DNA from: Marinobacterium iners DSM 11526
Lineage (GTDB): Bacteria; Pseudomonadota; Gammaproteobacteria; Pseudomonadales; Balneatricaceae
Assembly (NCBI RefSeq): GCF_900107855.1
Contig: NZ_FNRJ01000008.1
Coordinates: 1-64,000, forward strand
Length of the DNA stretch: 64,000 nt
Direction of reading: 5' to 3'
Shown here: piece by piece, positions 33,289 to 43,222 of the stretch
Numbering within the stretch: position 1 is the first letter of the stretch
How the letters are laid out: each line of letters opens with the position of its first letter
Program-made: the position numbers and the translations under genes
The notes under the pieces: generated by a model
Told to the model about the DNA's origin: nothing
Databases searched by the model: none
The model's input: the letters and a program-made list of their open reading frames with translations, nothing else

Positions 33289-35631
33289 TCAATCGGAAGT
33301 CCGCGTTTCATGAGACTTTGGCAACGTCACCTTGAAACAGCTACCTTCACCAAGAGTACTCTCAACCTCAATACGGCCTTCATGGGCACTAATGATGCCA
33401 TATGCGACCGCAAGCCCCAGTCCGGTTCCTTCACCGGGCTCTTTGGTTGTGAAAAAAGGCTCGAAGATATGATTTAGGTTCTCAGGAGCAATACCACAGC
33501 CGCTGTCACAAACTTCGAATATTACATTTGTTTCAGTTTGACTTGAGGCTATACGAATGCAGCCATCGCTTCGAATAGCCTGGGCAGCATTAACAACCAA
33601 TGCCATGATCACCTGGTTAAGCTGTGCTGGCACAGCCCTGATCTGTGGCAGTGACGGATCCAGTCGAGTTTCGACTTTGGCCTTATATTTGTACTCGTAA
33701 TGGCAGATGACCAATGTAGTTTCGATACAGTGGTTCAGATCACAGGCCTGCCATGCCGTATCACCGGAGTGGGAGAACTCCAGCAGACTCTCGGTAATAT
33801 GACGGATACGGCGGACGCCCTCCATCGAGTCAGCCAGCAAATCACCTATGTTATCGGTAATATTCACATAGCGCTCTTGAGTTTCCAGTTTGCTCAAATG
33901 TTCCTGTTGTCCGCCTGGAACAAGCTCAGAAGCATTCTGGTAGAGGCGTAACAGTGAGGGTACATAATCATTCAGGATACTCACGTTGGCACTGACGAAT
34001 GCCAATGGGTTGTTGATTTCGTGCGCCACCCCGGTAGCCAGAACCCCAACGGAAGCCATTTTCTCGGACTGCACCAATTGTGCCTGTGTAGATTTTAGTT
34101 CAGAAATCAGCCTGTTTTGCTCTTCACGTTCATGCTGCAGATCCACGTTGGTCTGGCGTAACTCTCGCGTCCTCTCCTCTACCCGGGCCTCCAGCACTTG
34201 ATTCAGTCTGGCCAGACGCCGGTTCGCTTCATCAAGCTCTGCGCGACTGAGTTCAATAGTTTTACCCATTTCAAGCAAACCATTTGAAACGGCACTCAAC
34301 TCCGTAATATCGGTTGTCACAGGTTCAGGACGATAACGCCCCTGACCGATAGCACTGATCATGCGCCTCAAGCCTTGCATTGGCTGAGACAAACGCAAGC
34401 TCACCTGCTGTGACTTGCGGTACAGGTACACCATGAACAGCAGATAAAACGCCAGCAGCCCTAAAATTATTCCGACAGCAATTTGATCCACGCGCGCTTT
34501 CAAAGCGTTGGCATCGGCATACAATCGTGCCTGATCAGCAACTACCAGCAAATGCCAGTCGGCACCGGGAATCAGCGACCAGGCAGCCAATTTAGGCTCT
34601 CCTGCCATCTCCAGCGCAACGACACCATCCTCTGAGGTGTGAATACCTTCAGCCAGCAAGCTGCTGTCTTGACGCTTGAACAGGTTAAAGGCTTCCGGCT
34701 TGAAGGTATCCTGCTTGATCGCTGTCGCGTAATCATGCTCAGTTAGCTCTTTCAGCTGCCAATCATGCTCAGCGGCTTCCGGCATTGCCAGAATTGTACC
34801 GCTACTATCAACCAGCAATGCATAGCTGTCCCAAGGAAGGCTCAGGGCCAATACCTGTTGGATGATTTCAGAGACCCTGATATCCAGCCCTGCAACCCCT
34901 TCAAGAAAATCGCTGTTGCTACGATAAACAGGCGCAATTGCTGATGCCATCCAACCTTGCCCCGCCGGATCAATGTACACATCCGTCCACACCACTTTAC
35001 GCTCAGGGTTATGCTCCGCATCCGCTTCATAATAGAAGTTGTAGTCACGCACATTCAGATCGTAGGGATACTGCTCCACCACGTCGAATGCTGGATAAAT
35101 CCGATTCATTGAATCGTGGGTGTTTATGTAGGCCTGGGTGACCAGCGAACTGCTGTATACCAACTGTTTCATCAACGGGTCGATTTGTACCAGCTTCCAA
35201 GCCTTGTTCATTTCGGCAGTGCCCACAGGCGTAATGGATGAATAGAACATGGCGGCACCTTCCGTATCAGCCCGAGTATGCCAAACACCGTTGTCACTCA
35301 GGGCATAGCGGGACTTTTCCACATCACTGGCCTCATGCGGTGTGTCATAGGCCTGTGAGATGAGCGCCGCGAACAGATCAGTCATTTCGGCAACGCCATT
35401 AAGCTGACTGGCAATCACGTCGGACTCGATGCGTGCCGTTTCCAGCAAAGACTCTTGCGCACTGCGCTGCATAGTAGCGATGTTTTCATCACGGATAATG
35501 TAGTTGGTGGCAAGATAGGCAGCGATCAGCGCCAATTCTATGAAAATAATGGGTACCAGAGCATTTCTTATATAGGTACTCCACAACACTCTGAAGACGT
35601 TTTGTTCGTGGCTGCTCTGCTGTTTGTTCAT
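33289..35631 (-). CDS. Cache-domain sensor histidine kinase
   Basis: 780 residues. A membrane helix (about residues 20-42), an extracytoplasmic double-Cache-like domain (about 60-330), a second helix (about 360-382), a HAMP-like linker and a long coiled coil (about 440-515) lead to HisKA. The phosphoacceptor is in VAHEINNPLAF. The HATPase domain keeps N-box, G1 and G2 motifs (DSGCGIAPENL, GEGTGLGLAVAYGI). No receiver domain is attached, so it probably signals to one of the receivers nearby. The ATG at 35631 is chosen eight bases after the preceding stop; a start further upstream would overlap that gene. Confidence 0.88.
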   Translation of the reverse strand: MNKQQSSHEQNVFRVLWSTYIRNALVPIIFIELALIAAYLATNYIIRDENIATMQRSAQESLLETARIESDVIASQLNGVAEMTDLFAALISQAYDTPHEASDVEKSRYALSDNGVWHTRADTEGAAMFYSSITPVGTAEMNKAWKLVQIDPLMKQLVYSSSLVTQAYINTHDSMNRIYPAFDVVEQYPYDLNVRDYNFYYEADAEHNPERKVVWTDVYIDPAGQGWMASAIAPVYRSNSDFLEGVAGLDIRVSEIIQQVLALSLPWDSYALLVDSSGTILAMPEAAEHDWQLKELTEHDYATAIKQDTFKPEAFNLFKRQDSSLLAEGIHTSEDGVVALEMAGEPKLAAWSLIPGADWHLLVVADQARLYADANALKARVDQIAVGIILGLLAFYLLFMVYLYRKSQQVSLRLSQPMQGLRRMISAIGQGRYRPEPVTTDITELSAVSNGLLEMGKTIELSRAELDEANRRLARLNQVLEARVEERTRELRQTNVDLQHEREEQNRLISELKSTQAQLVQSEKMASVGVLATGVAHEINNPLAFVSANVSILNDYVPSLLRLYQNASELVPGGQQEHLSKLETQERYVNITDNIGDLLADSMEGVRRIRHITESLLEFSHSGDTAWQACDLNHCIETTLVICHYEYKYKAKVETRLDPSLPQIRAVPAQLNQVIMALVVNAAQAIRSDGCIRIASSQTETNVIFEVCDSGCGIAPENLNHIFEPFFTTKEPGEGTGLGLAVAYGIISAHEGRIEVESTLGEGSCFKVTLPKSHETRTSD

Positions 35632-35638
35632 ACCAAAA

Positions 35639-36487
35639 TCAACTCTGTTTGATTGGAAGGGCCAAAGTGAAGCAAGTGCCTCTACTTGGCCGATTTTCGG
35701 CACGAATTTCGCCTCCGTGGGCAACCATTATTTCATGGCAAATCGCTAAACCGAGCCCGGTTCCTTTTCCTGCAGGCTTCGTAGTGACGAAAGGTTCAAA
35801 CAGACGCGTTTTGATCTCTTCAGAAATCCCATAGCCTTCATCACAGACACTAATTTCAACACGGCTCTCGGCACATTCATGTATACTAATATGAATATCG
35901 CCCCCCCTGGGCATAGCTTGGGCGGCATTGACAAACAGGTTCACCAACACCTGAGACATCTGAGCCGGACGGCACCACACCTCAGGCACTTCTGTATATT
36001 CGCGCTTAATTTGGCGAACCGTGTATTTCAGTTCGTGGTTAACCAGACGAAGCGCCGTTTCAACCAGTTTTTGCAGGCACACAAACTGCTTCTGACCTTC
36101 ATCATCATGAGCGTAGTCTCTCAGGTTCGAGACAATACCTTCGATACGCTCGACACCTTCACTGGTTTCATCCAGCAGGATAGGCAATTCGGCATGGAGA
36201 TAGTCATAGTCATGCCGTTTCTTTAGTCCTGCCAAAGCCTCGGATAATGTTGAATCCAGCTGAGAATCAGCCAGTGCCAATATACTGTCAACTAATTGAT
36301 CAAGCTCCGCCACATACTGCGTCAGCGTCTGTAAGTTGGTCTTTACATAACAGACGGGATTATTGATCTCATGGGCAACGCCAGCAACCAATCGGCCAAG
36401 GGTTGCCATTTTTTCCAACTGCATTAACTGTTGCAACTCCTGATGACCAGGAAGATCACTGCTCTCTAGGGGAATCTTAGTCACCAT
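35639..36487 (-). CDS. cytoplasmic sensor histidine kinase
   Basis: 282 residues with no membrane helix. HisKA carries H39 in VAHEINNPVCY. The HATPase domain includes NLFVNAAQAMP, DEGYGISEEI and GKGTGLGLAICHEI. The short N-terminus has no sensory domain, so it may be activated by partner proteins. The ATG at 36487 overlaps the stop of the upstream REC-HDOD gene by 11 bases, indicating tight coupling; a second kinase gene follows. Confidence 0.87.
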   Translation of the reverse strand: MVTKIPLESSDLPGHQELQQLMQLEKMATLGRLVAGVAHEINNPVCYVKTNLQTLTQYVAELDQLVDSILALADSQLDSTLSEALAGLKKRHDYDYLHAELPILLDETSEGVERIEGIVSNLRDYAHDDEGQKQFVCLQKLVETALRLVNHELKYTVRQIKREYTEVPEVWCRPAQMSQVLVNLFVNAAQAMPRGGDIHISIHECAESRVEISVCDEGYGISEEIKTRLFEPFVTTKPAGKGTGLGLAICHEIMVAHGGEIRAENRPSRGTCFTLALPIKQS

Positions 36488-37505
36488 TTGCCTCAATGGC
36501 ATCATTCAAAGTGCCATACTGCAGTTTGACAGCGGCATTCAGAATTTCGGTTGCAGGTTCGCAGTCATAGGGCAGATCAGGATCCAGTTGATGCTGTATC
36601 GCTTCAATCACTTCTGACTCAAAACCCCATAACTCCAGCAGGTAAGCACTTGCAATATTGTACTCTTGAGAGTCAGCGCCCAGTAACAGTACACCTATGT
36701 TGTGCAACAACGCGCTGACCACTGCAAGGTTACGAATATTCCTGCTGACACCTCGACTGTCGGCCAAAGTTCCAACGTGCTCGGCCAACAACAATGCATC
36801 ACGCATCAATCGATCACCCAGTGCTCGAGGCACAGTGCTGTTGTGTTGGTAAAGTTCAATAATTAATACCAGATTATGAATGGTCTGGAGTCCCAGCCGC
36901 ATCACTGCCACTTCAACATCGTGAGTACGGGAGTTAAAACCAAAGAAAGGAGAATTCACCAACTGCAACACTCTACTCAGCAGTACCTGGTCGTGCCGAA
37001 TCAACTCAGCTACCTCAGCGACATCTGGTTCTTGCTGCTCCAAAACATGAGTAATCTGTTGATACACTTCAGGAAGCACGGGGAGGCTTTCCTGCTGCCC
37101 CAGACGACCACGCAACGTGACACTCAGAGGCAATTGGTGCAGAACACGTGCCCTTGTCAACAGATCATCAATGACTTCACGCTCAAAGGGTTTGCGGATG
37201 ACCAAATGTGCGGCTGCTGTTGCTCTGATAGCACTTTCCATCTGAGCATCACCCGAAAGCAACACACGTATAGCTTCAGGCGCAGTATCTGCGACATGTC
37301 CCAGAAGCTCAATGCCATCCATTTCGGACATATTCCGGTCAGCCACCACAACCCATGGAGTGAGGCTATCCAGTTGATCCAGCGCTTGTACAGGCGAGCT
37401 GAAAAAGTGCATATCCCAATCACGATGACTTAGACGCAGAAGGCGCCTGAGAGCATTAAGTACACCCGGCTCATTATCAACAAACACTATACAGGGCGCG
37501 TTCAT
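36477..37505 (-). CDS. response regulator with HDOD output domain
   Basis: 342 residues. The REC domain (about residues 5-120) has phosphoacceptor D56 in VADRNMSEMDG. The HDOD domain (about residues 140-330) includes LPVLPEVYQQI, a helical HD-related fold that lacks hydrolase residues. HDOD proteins link signal transduction to c-di-GMP or other outputs through protein contacts. AAAGGATGG precedes the ATG at 37505. It is between the HTH-REC gene and two kinases on one strand. Confidence 0.87.
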   Translation of the reverse strand: MNAPCIVFVDNEPGVLNALRRLLRLSHRDWDMHFFSSPVQALDQLDSLTPWVVVADRNMSEMDGIELLGHVADTAPEAIRVLLSGDAQMESAIRATAAAHLVIRKPFEREVIDDLLTRARVLHQLPLSVTLRGRLGQQESLPVLPEVYQQITHVLEQQEPDVAEVAELIRHDQVLLSRVLQLVNSPFFGFNSRTHDVEVAVMRLGLQTIHNLVLIIELYQHNSTVPRALGDRLMRDALLLAEHVGTLADSRGVSRNIRNLAVVSALLHNIGVLLLGADSQEYNIASAYLLELWGFESEVIEAIQHQLDPDLPYDCEPATEILNAAVKLQYGTLNDAIEANGD

Positions 37506-37548
37506 GTAGCCATCCTTTTCACTACAAATATACACTTGGCCTTTAACA

Positions 37549-38127
37549 TCAAGCTAATGCAGACTCTTGCAAGGGTAGTAATCGTGAAACCGTCTTGGTG
37601 AGTGTTTCATTGTCGAAGGGTTTGGAGAGTACGGCATCCGCCCCCTCGTCCCGAGCACGCTGGAGTGACAGCTGATCCAGCGCGGATATGACAATAACCT
37701 TGATATGCTCAGTTTCGGGAGTTGATCGGATGAACTTCAAGACATCATATCCACTAACCCCAGGCATCCTGAGATCCAGTGTAACCAGTGCAGGCTGGTA
37801 CTTGATCATCTGACTCCCACCCTGAAACCCATCCAAGGCGGTCTCTGTCTCATATCCTTCCGCCCTGAGAATACGGGCAATAGAACGTGCCACTGCAGCC
37901 TCATCGTCAATGATCAGAATACGCTTATTATTTTCCGCAGCCAAATCAGGCGGGACAGGCATATTGTGCTCATGGAGAAACTGGACAAAGTCCTCAACAC
38001 GCACTCGGTTGTTTCCTCGTCCAGGAAGCTTGAATCCTTTGAGTGCACCGCGATCTATCCAGCGAATAACCGTTCGCAGATTCACGTCACACATCTTCGC
38101 AATATCGCCCGTTGTGAGTGTTTTCAT
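37549..38127 (-). CDS. HTH-REC fusion regulator
   Basis: 192 residues. An N-terminal MerR/excisionase-type helix-turn-helix (about residues 4-50, TTGDIAKMCDVNLRTVIRWIDRG) is fused to a REC domain (about 67-185) with phosphoacceptor D118 in LVTLDLRMPG. The domain order is opposite to that of common response regulators. It is the first gene of the block and may be its transcriptional regulator. The stop is 43 bases before the REC-HDOD start. Confidence 0.87.
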   Translation of the reverse strand: MKTLTTGDIAKMCDVNLRTVIRWIDRGALKGFKLPGRGNNRVRVEDFVQFLHEHNMPVPPDLAAENNKRILIIDDEAAVARSIARILRAEGYETETALDGFQGGSQMIKYQPALVTLDLRMPGVSGYDVLKFIRSTPETEHIKVIVISALDQLSLQRARDEGADAVLSKPFDNETLTKTVSRLLPLQESALA

Positions 38128-38266
38128 GTCATACCTGATCAGGTTGTTCAGTAATAAGCGGGGTGACCTTCAAGCACCGACAGGATCAACCCAGAGAAGG
38201 CCTTGACCTATTTTATAGACAAATGATAAAAATGCGACAGTTGTGACAGGCTTTTCTACTTCTGCT

Positions 38267-39952
38267 TTATGCCAGCAATAACACCAGTGACACGATAATC
38301 AGAAGCCAGGCGCTTTGTGCAGACATCCAAGGCTCGAACCTCTGAGCCCAAGGTAATACTCTTCTCAGGCTGCTGCACAAAGGTCTCATCAATTCAGTGT
38401 AGACTATGGGCTGCATTTGGTAAGGAAGCGTTACTCGCTTGCAAAGCACTTCCAAGGGGGCAACCAGATCACCCGCCGGTACTCTGGGGGCACGCAAATG
38501 AACTTTAAGGGATATCCCACCCAGCAGAAAAGCCAGCAGTATCGGCCATAACAGTGTCGGCAATGCATTGAGTTGGTCGACCGGCACTGACTCAATTGCC
38601 AGCGGCAGACCGGGTGCAAGCAAAGGGAACAGTACCAGACTGGTCACTAGCGTCAGCAGCCAGCCCACTGCTCTGCGCGGATCAGTTCCATTCTTGTTTG
38701 TGTGCTGCCATTGCAGCCAGAGGAACCTCAACACCAGCACCATAGTTGCAACGGCGCCGGCACTGAGCAAGCTACTCAGCCAGGGCGCCAGCCAAAGGGA
38801 CAACCCTTCTGGCACCAGCGCCTGCTTCATGGCCAGCTTGGCATAGGCTCCACTGGTAAAGGGCAAGCCGGCCAGTGACAGCCCCGGCAATGCCAGCAGC
38901 AGCCAATACAGCCCTCGCGGAACAGAAGCACATGGCGATGATATGCCCACCGACAGAAACATCGCCCCTTTGGCCAGGCCATGATGCAGTGCGTACAGGC
39001 CAATCAGCGGCAGCAACCAATGGGCACGCTCGGGCTCAGCCAGCGCAATACCCAGCATCAGCGTCATCAACCCCATCTGGCTGATGCTGGAATAGGCCAG
39101 CACTGCCTTCGCCTGCTGCTGACAGACACCGATCAGCGCAGCGCCGAGCGATGCCACAACACCGGTGAGTGCAAGCACCGTACCCGGAAGTTCATAGCTC
39201 GCCAGCCCCAGCGGCAGGGTCAGTAGCCATCCCAGCAAGCCCGCCTTGATCATGGCTCCGCTGAGCACGGCACTGGCCGGCGTCGGCGCAACCGGGTGAG
39301 CCAGTGGCAGCCACATGTGTAACAGTGGAAGCCCGGCCTTTACACCAAAGCCACACAACAGTAGCACCATGATCAGCACAGTATCGGCTGATGCCGCGAT
39401 CGCACCGGGCAGGTCAGCCAGCAGCAAGCTGTCAGCGGCACCTGCCGCCAGAACCAGTCCTGCCAACAGCGCCATCTCACCGAACACCGCCATGATCAGG
39501 TATAGCCGTCCCGCCCTGAATGCATCAGGCTTGCGCTCATGCACAACCAACCCATAGCCGGCAAAGGTCATCAGCGCAAAAAAGGTATAGAAACTGACCA
39601 GATCCCCCGCCAGTACCAACCCCAGATTACCGCTGAGGGTCAGCGCCCAGAACAGCGCAAAGCTGGTTCGTCGAGCCTTGATGTAGCCCGATGCAAACAG
39701 CCCTGCAAAGCTCCACAGTAATGCCGTCAATAAAAGGAACGGCTGGCGCAGCTCATCAAGTTGCCAACTGGCTCCAAGCAACAACCCAGGCAGCTCCAGT
39801 TGCCAATTCCCGGGCCCCATCAGAGCCAATCCCAGCGCAGGCAGTGGCAACAAGGGAAGCACGGGCCACAGCAGTGGCCGTGTTGCTCGGCTCGGTACCA
39901 ACAGCAACACGCACAGCGGTATTGCAACAGCGCTCAGAATCCAAAAGGTCAT
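38267..39952 (-). CDS. proton-conducting membrane subunit (MrpD/NuoN-like), third copy
   Basis: 561 residues, about 14 membrane helices. It resembles Mrp antiporter D subunits and the NuoL/M/N family of proton-translocating proteins. PLLHMWLPLAHPVAPTPASAVLSGAMIKAG near residues 210-240 is the family signature with the conserved lysines. It is the last gene of the operon and its start overlaps the previous stop by four bases. It has a longer C-terminus than its two paralogues upstream. Confidence 0.87.
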   Translation of the reverse strand: MTFWILSAVAIPLCVLLLVPSRATRPLLWPVLPLLPLPALGLALMGPGNWQLELPGLLLGASWQLDELRQPFLLLTALLWSFAGLFASGYIKARRTSFALFWALTLSGNLGLVLAGDLVSFYTFFALMTFAGYGLVVHERKPDAFRAGRLYLIMAVFGEMALLAGLVLAAGAADSLLLADLPGAIAASADTVLIMVLLLCGFGVKAGLPLLHMWLPLAHPVAPTPASAVLSGAMIKAGLLGWLLTLPLGLASYELPGTVLALTGVVASLGAALIGVCQQQAKAVLAYSSISQMGLMTLMLGIALAEPERAHWLLPLIGLYALHHGLAKGAMFLSVGISSPCASVPRGLYWLLLALPGLSLAGLPFTSGAYAKLAMKQALVPEGLSLWLAPWLSSLLSAGAVATMVLVLRFLWLQWQHTNKNGTDPRRAVGWLLTLVTSLVLFPLLAPGLPLAIESVPVDQLNALPTLLWPILLAFLLGGISLKVHLRAPRVPAGDLVAPLEVLCKRVTLPYQMQPIVYTELMRPLCSSLRRVLPWAQRFEPWMSAQSAWLLIIVSLVLLLA

Positions 39953-41442
39953 GGCAGGTACTCCCGTGCGGCGATCAGCTTAGCCCAGCTCAGAGGACTA
40001 AGGGGCAGAGCAGCAAACAGGCCCACCAATAGAGTCAATACGGCGGTTACCAGCGGAGGCCAAAGCAGCCAGCTATGGGTCTCCAGTTTCCCCCAGCGCC
40101 GCTGCTCAGACCAATCATATTCCGGTTGAAACCAGAGGCGGTGAATCACAGGCAAAAAGTAGGCGGCATTCAGCAGACTGCTGATCAGCAGCACTCCTAT
40201 AACCCACTCCATCTGGACATTAAGTGCCCCTGTTCCCAGGGTCCATTTGGTAATAAAGCCTGCCAATGGTGGAACACCGATCATGCCAAAGGCCGCCAGC
40301 GTGAAAGCGGTTGACGTCAGGGGCATGCGCTTTCCAGCTCCATTCAACTCATGGATTTTGTGAATGCCAAGTGTCTCGGCATAATTACCGGCACAGAAAA
40401 ACAGCGTGATTTTCATAATCCCTTGATGCAACAGATGGACCAGACCACCCACTGTTCCCACCGGACCGAATACTGCAGTGCCCAGCACGATATAGGACAC
40501 CTGGCTGACGGTGGAAAAAGCCAGCCGCCGCTTCAGGTCCGTCTGAGCCAGCGCCCGGACAGAGCCATATATAATCGTAAACGCCGCCAGCCAACCCAAA
40601 GGTTCCAGAACACCCAACAGGGCAGCAAACTCAATGCCGTACAGGTCATACACAACCCTCACGATACCGAAGGCACCCGCCTTGACCACCGCCACTGCAT
40701 GCAACAGCGCACTGACAGGCGCAGGTGCCACCATGGCCTGTGGCAGCCAGCCATGCAGTGGAAACAGCGCCGCTTTGACGCCGAGCCCAGCCACCAGAAG
40801 AACAAAAATCATAATCAGCTGAGAGTGAAGTTCTTCATTAAGATCAACCAGTTGGCCGATTTCCTGAAACGATAGATCACCTGCCAGCCCCTGCAGCCAG
40901 ATCATGCCCAGCAGCAATGCAGCCCCGCCACTGAGCGTATAGATAATGTAGTTACGCCCGGCCTGTAATGCTTTCTCCGTTCCCCGGTGGACCACCAGTG
41001 GGTAGGTGGAGAGCGTCAACATCTCGTAGAACAGGAAGAAGGTGAAGAGGTTGCCCGCCAGTGCAATACCCATGGTACTGGCCACGCAGAGACTGAAAAA
41101 TCCGAAAAAGCGGCTGCGATTCGGCGAATCTTCGAGGTAGCCCACTGCATAAATGGTGGTCAACAGCCACAACACGGCCGACAGACCAGCAAACATCATT
41201 GCCAGCGCATCGGCCTGCAGCTCAAAGCTGACACCGGGCAGGATCTCGTAGCTGAGGCCATAATCCAGCTGATGAATAACCCCCCAGGTCATTACCCCCA
41301 CCAATACCACCTTGATCAGGGCTGCCAGCAGGTTGATACCAGTACGCAAGCGGTGCCGCTGCTCCGGCAGTGCAAAGATGATCACCGCTGCAAGCATTGA
41401 ACTGAGCAGCGCCAGTATCGGGATCAGAACCAGCTGGGTCAT
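39949..41442 (-). CDS. MrpD-like proton-conducting membrane subunit, second copy
   Basis: 497 residues, about 14 membrane helices. The central signature FPLHGWLPQAMVAPAPVSALLHAVAVVKAGAF lies near residues 225-255. LKRRLAFSTVSQVSY near 305 is also diagnostic of the MrpD/NuoM family. The protein would move protons or sodium across the inner membrane as part of the complex. It overlaps both neighbours by four bases, a sign of a tightly coupled operon. Confidence 0.9.
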   Translation of the reverse strand: MTQLVLIPILALLSSMLAAVIIFALPEQRHRLRTGINLLAALIKVVLVGVMTWGVIHQLDYGLSYEILPGVSFELQADALAMMFAGLSAVLWLLTTIYAVGYLEDSPNRSRFFGFFSLCVASTMGIALAGNLFTFFLFYEMLTLSTYPLVVHRGTEKALQAGRNYIIYTLSGGAALLLGMIWLQGLAGDLSFQEIGQLVDLNEELHSQLIMIFVLLVAGLGVKAALFPLHGWLPQAMVAPAPVSALLHAVAVVKAGAFGIVRVVYDLYGIEFAALLGVLEPLGWLAAFTIIYGSVRALAQTDLKRRLAFSTVSQVSYIVLGTAVFGPVGTVGGLVHLLHQGIMKITLFFCAGNYAETLGIHKIHELNGAGKRMPLTSTAFTLAAFGMIGVPPLAGFITKWTLGTGALNVQMEWVIGVLLISSLLNAAYFLPVIHRLWFQPEYDWSEQRRWGKLETHSWLLWPPLVTAVLTLLVGLFAALPLSPLSWAKLIAAREYLP

Positions 41443-42902
41443 TGCACCTCCTCGAACGGCAGCGCCATCACCGACAGGACCTGGCTGCCCGCCAGGCCCA
41501 GCCCCAACGAGGCCACTGCCAACAACATTGCCACCACTTCAAGCCGGCGATCCGGATGGTAAAAATGATCCTTCTCATCCCTTTCCAGAAACGATGCGCG
41601 ATAGATGCGAAACACATAAGCCGCCGACAGCAGACCGCCCCCCACCAGCACCAGTATCCACCACCACTGGCCCGACGCCATACTGGCCTGTAGCAGCATC
41701 CACTTGGCCGCAAAACCACCCGAAGGCGGCAGCCCCATCAGGGAGACGCCGGCCAGACCAAAGGAAAACAGTGAAAACGGCAGAAAGTGGCTGACACCCG
41801 CCAATGCATCCACACGATTATTGCCCACCGCCAGAATCAGGTTGCCCGCCGCCAGAAACATGGCTGATTTTGCCAGGGCATGGCTGATCACCTGCAGAGT
41901 AATCCCCTGCTGCGCCTGAAGTGATACGGATGCATCAACCCCATATGTAAGCGGAAACAGCAGGAACAGATAGCCAATCTGGGCAACCGAAGAGTAGGCC
42001 ACCACCTGTTTAAGCCGTGGTTGGCACCAGGCCAGCCAGCTGCCCCAGATCACGGCAGCGGCTCCCAATGCTCCAATCAGCTGAGCCATCCATTGGCTGG
42101 CGACAGCCTCCCCTGTTTCCAGCCAAATCCGTGCTGCAATATAGAACGATGCCTTGACCACCAGTGCTGACAGCAGAGCACTGACCGGTGATTTTGCAAT
42201 GCCATGCGCCGGCGGCAGCCAGCCGTGCAAAGGGAACAGCGCCGTCTTGAGCGCCAGCCCCACCAACATCAGTACCAATGCGGGACGCATCAGCTCCGCC
42301 TGACCCATCAGTCTGACCTGATGTGCCACCTCGGCCAGCGAAAGCGTACCGAACTGACCATAGATCAGTGCCACACCCAACAGATAGGCCATGGAGCCTA
42401 ATAATGCCGCCAGCAAATAGCGCAGTGCCGCCCGCAGCGCCTCCGCCTGCCCACCCAGAGCCACCAGTCCAACCGCTGCGAGACTGATCAGCTCCAGCCC
42501 GACATAGAGGTTGAACAGATCACCACCGATCCAAACCGTATTCAGTCCAGCCCACAGAAACCAGTACAGCGGCCAGAAATAGCGCTGCCAGGGCTTGTCA
42601 GGCTTCAAATAGATACCGGCATGAATGCCACAGCCACTGGCCACCAGTGTCGTTAGAAGCAGGAAGGTTACGGCAAGGCCATCCAGACGTAACTCAATTC
42701 CGAGGGGAGCATCCCAGCCGGCCAGACTGTAGTAGAAACCTCCTTCCTGCTTCACCAGCCCCCAGAGTCCGACCGACACCAGCAGTTGTAACACCATACC
42801 CAGCCAGGCCAGAGCACGCCCCTGCCTGAAATCCAGCAGCAACGAGGTGGTAGCCAGTGCCAGCGGTGTAAACAGCAGCCCTGCCATTAACCAGTTGCTC
42901 AT
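41439..42902 (-). CDS. MrpD-like proton-conducting membrane subunit, first copy
   Basis: 487 residues, about 14 membrane helices. The signature FPLHGWLPPAHGIAKSPVSALLSALVVKASFY lies near residues 225-255, and LKQVVAYSSVAQIGYL near 305. It follows the MnhC-like gene and precedes two more D-type subunits. Three D-like proteins in one operon is more than the usual MrpA plus MrpD. Starts and stops overlap by four bases. Confidence 0.9.
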   Translation of the reverse strand: MSNWLMAGLLFTPLALATTSLLLDFRQGRALAWLGMVLQLLVSVGLWGLVKQEGGFYYSLAGWDAPLGIELRLDGLAVTFLLLTTLVASGCGIHAGIYLKPDKPWQRYFWPLYWFLWAGLNTVWIGGDLFNLYVGLELISLAAVGLVALGGQAEALRAALRYLLAALLGSMAYLLGVALIYGQFGTLSLAEVAHQVRLMGQAELMRPALVLMLVGLALKTALFPLHGWLPPAHGIAKSPVSALLSALVVKASFYIAARIWLETGEAVASQWMAQLIGALGAAAVIWGSWLAWCQPRLKQVVAYSSVAQIGYLFLLFPLTYGVDASVSLQAQQGITLQVISHALAKSAMFLAAGNLILAVGNNRVDALAGVSHFLPFSLFSFGLAGVSLMGLPPSGGFAAKWMLLQASMASGQWWWILVLVGGGLLSAAYVFRIYRASFLERDEKDHFYHPDRRLEVVAMLLAVASLGLGLAGSQVLSVMALPFEEVQ

Positions 42903-43222
42903 GGGGCTCTGTCCTCCTTCGAGCCCTCAGCACCGTTACCCAGTTCTGTGCATCCGGTCAGATGGAAGTAACGCCGTATCAGCACCACCCCCAACGCAGT
43001 GGCAGCTATGGATACGACAATACCGGTCAGCACCAGTGCTTGAGGAACAGGGTCAGGCCCGTTATGGTGCTGCGCCAGACCCACCAGGATCAAAAAGGTG
43101 GCTGAACCGATCAGATTCAGTGCCAATAACTTGCGCAGCAGATGCCGCAGGCCAACCAGTCCCAGTAGGCCGATTCCCCAGAGCACAACGCCTGTCAGGG
43201 CATACAGCAAAGGTGTGCTCAT
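42899..43222 (-). CDS. MnhC/NuoK-like subunit
   Basis: 107 residues, three membrane helices. The middle helix pair with GLVGLRHLLRKLLALNLIGSA and LVLTGIVVSIAATALGV is typical of MnhC/MrpC and NuoK. It is a small structural subunit that contacts the B and D subunits. The C-terminal tail is hydrophilic. It overlaps both neighbours by four bases. Confidence 0.88.
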   Translation of the reverse strand: MSTPLLYALTGVVLWGIGLLGLVGLRHLLRKLLALNLIGSATFLILVGLAQHHNGPDPVPQALVLTGIVVSIAATALGVVLIRRYFHLTGCTELGNGAEGSKEDRAP

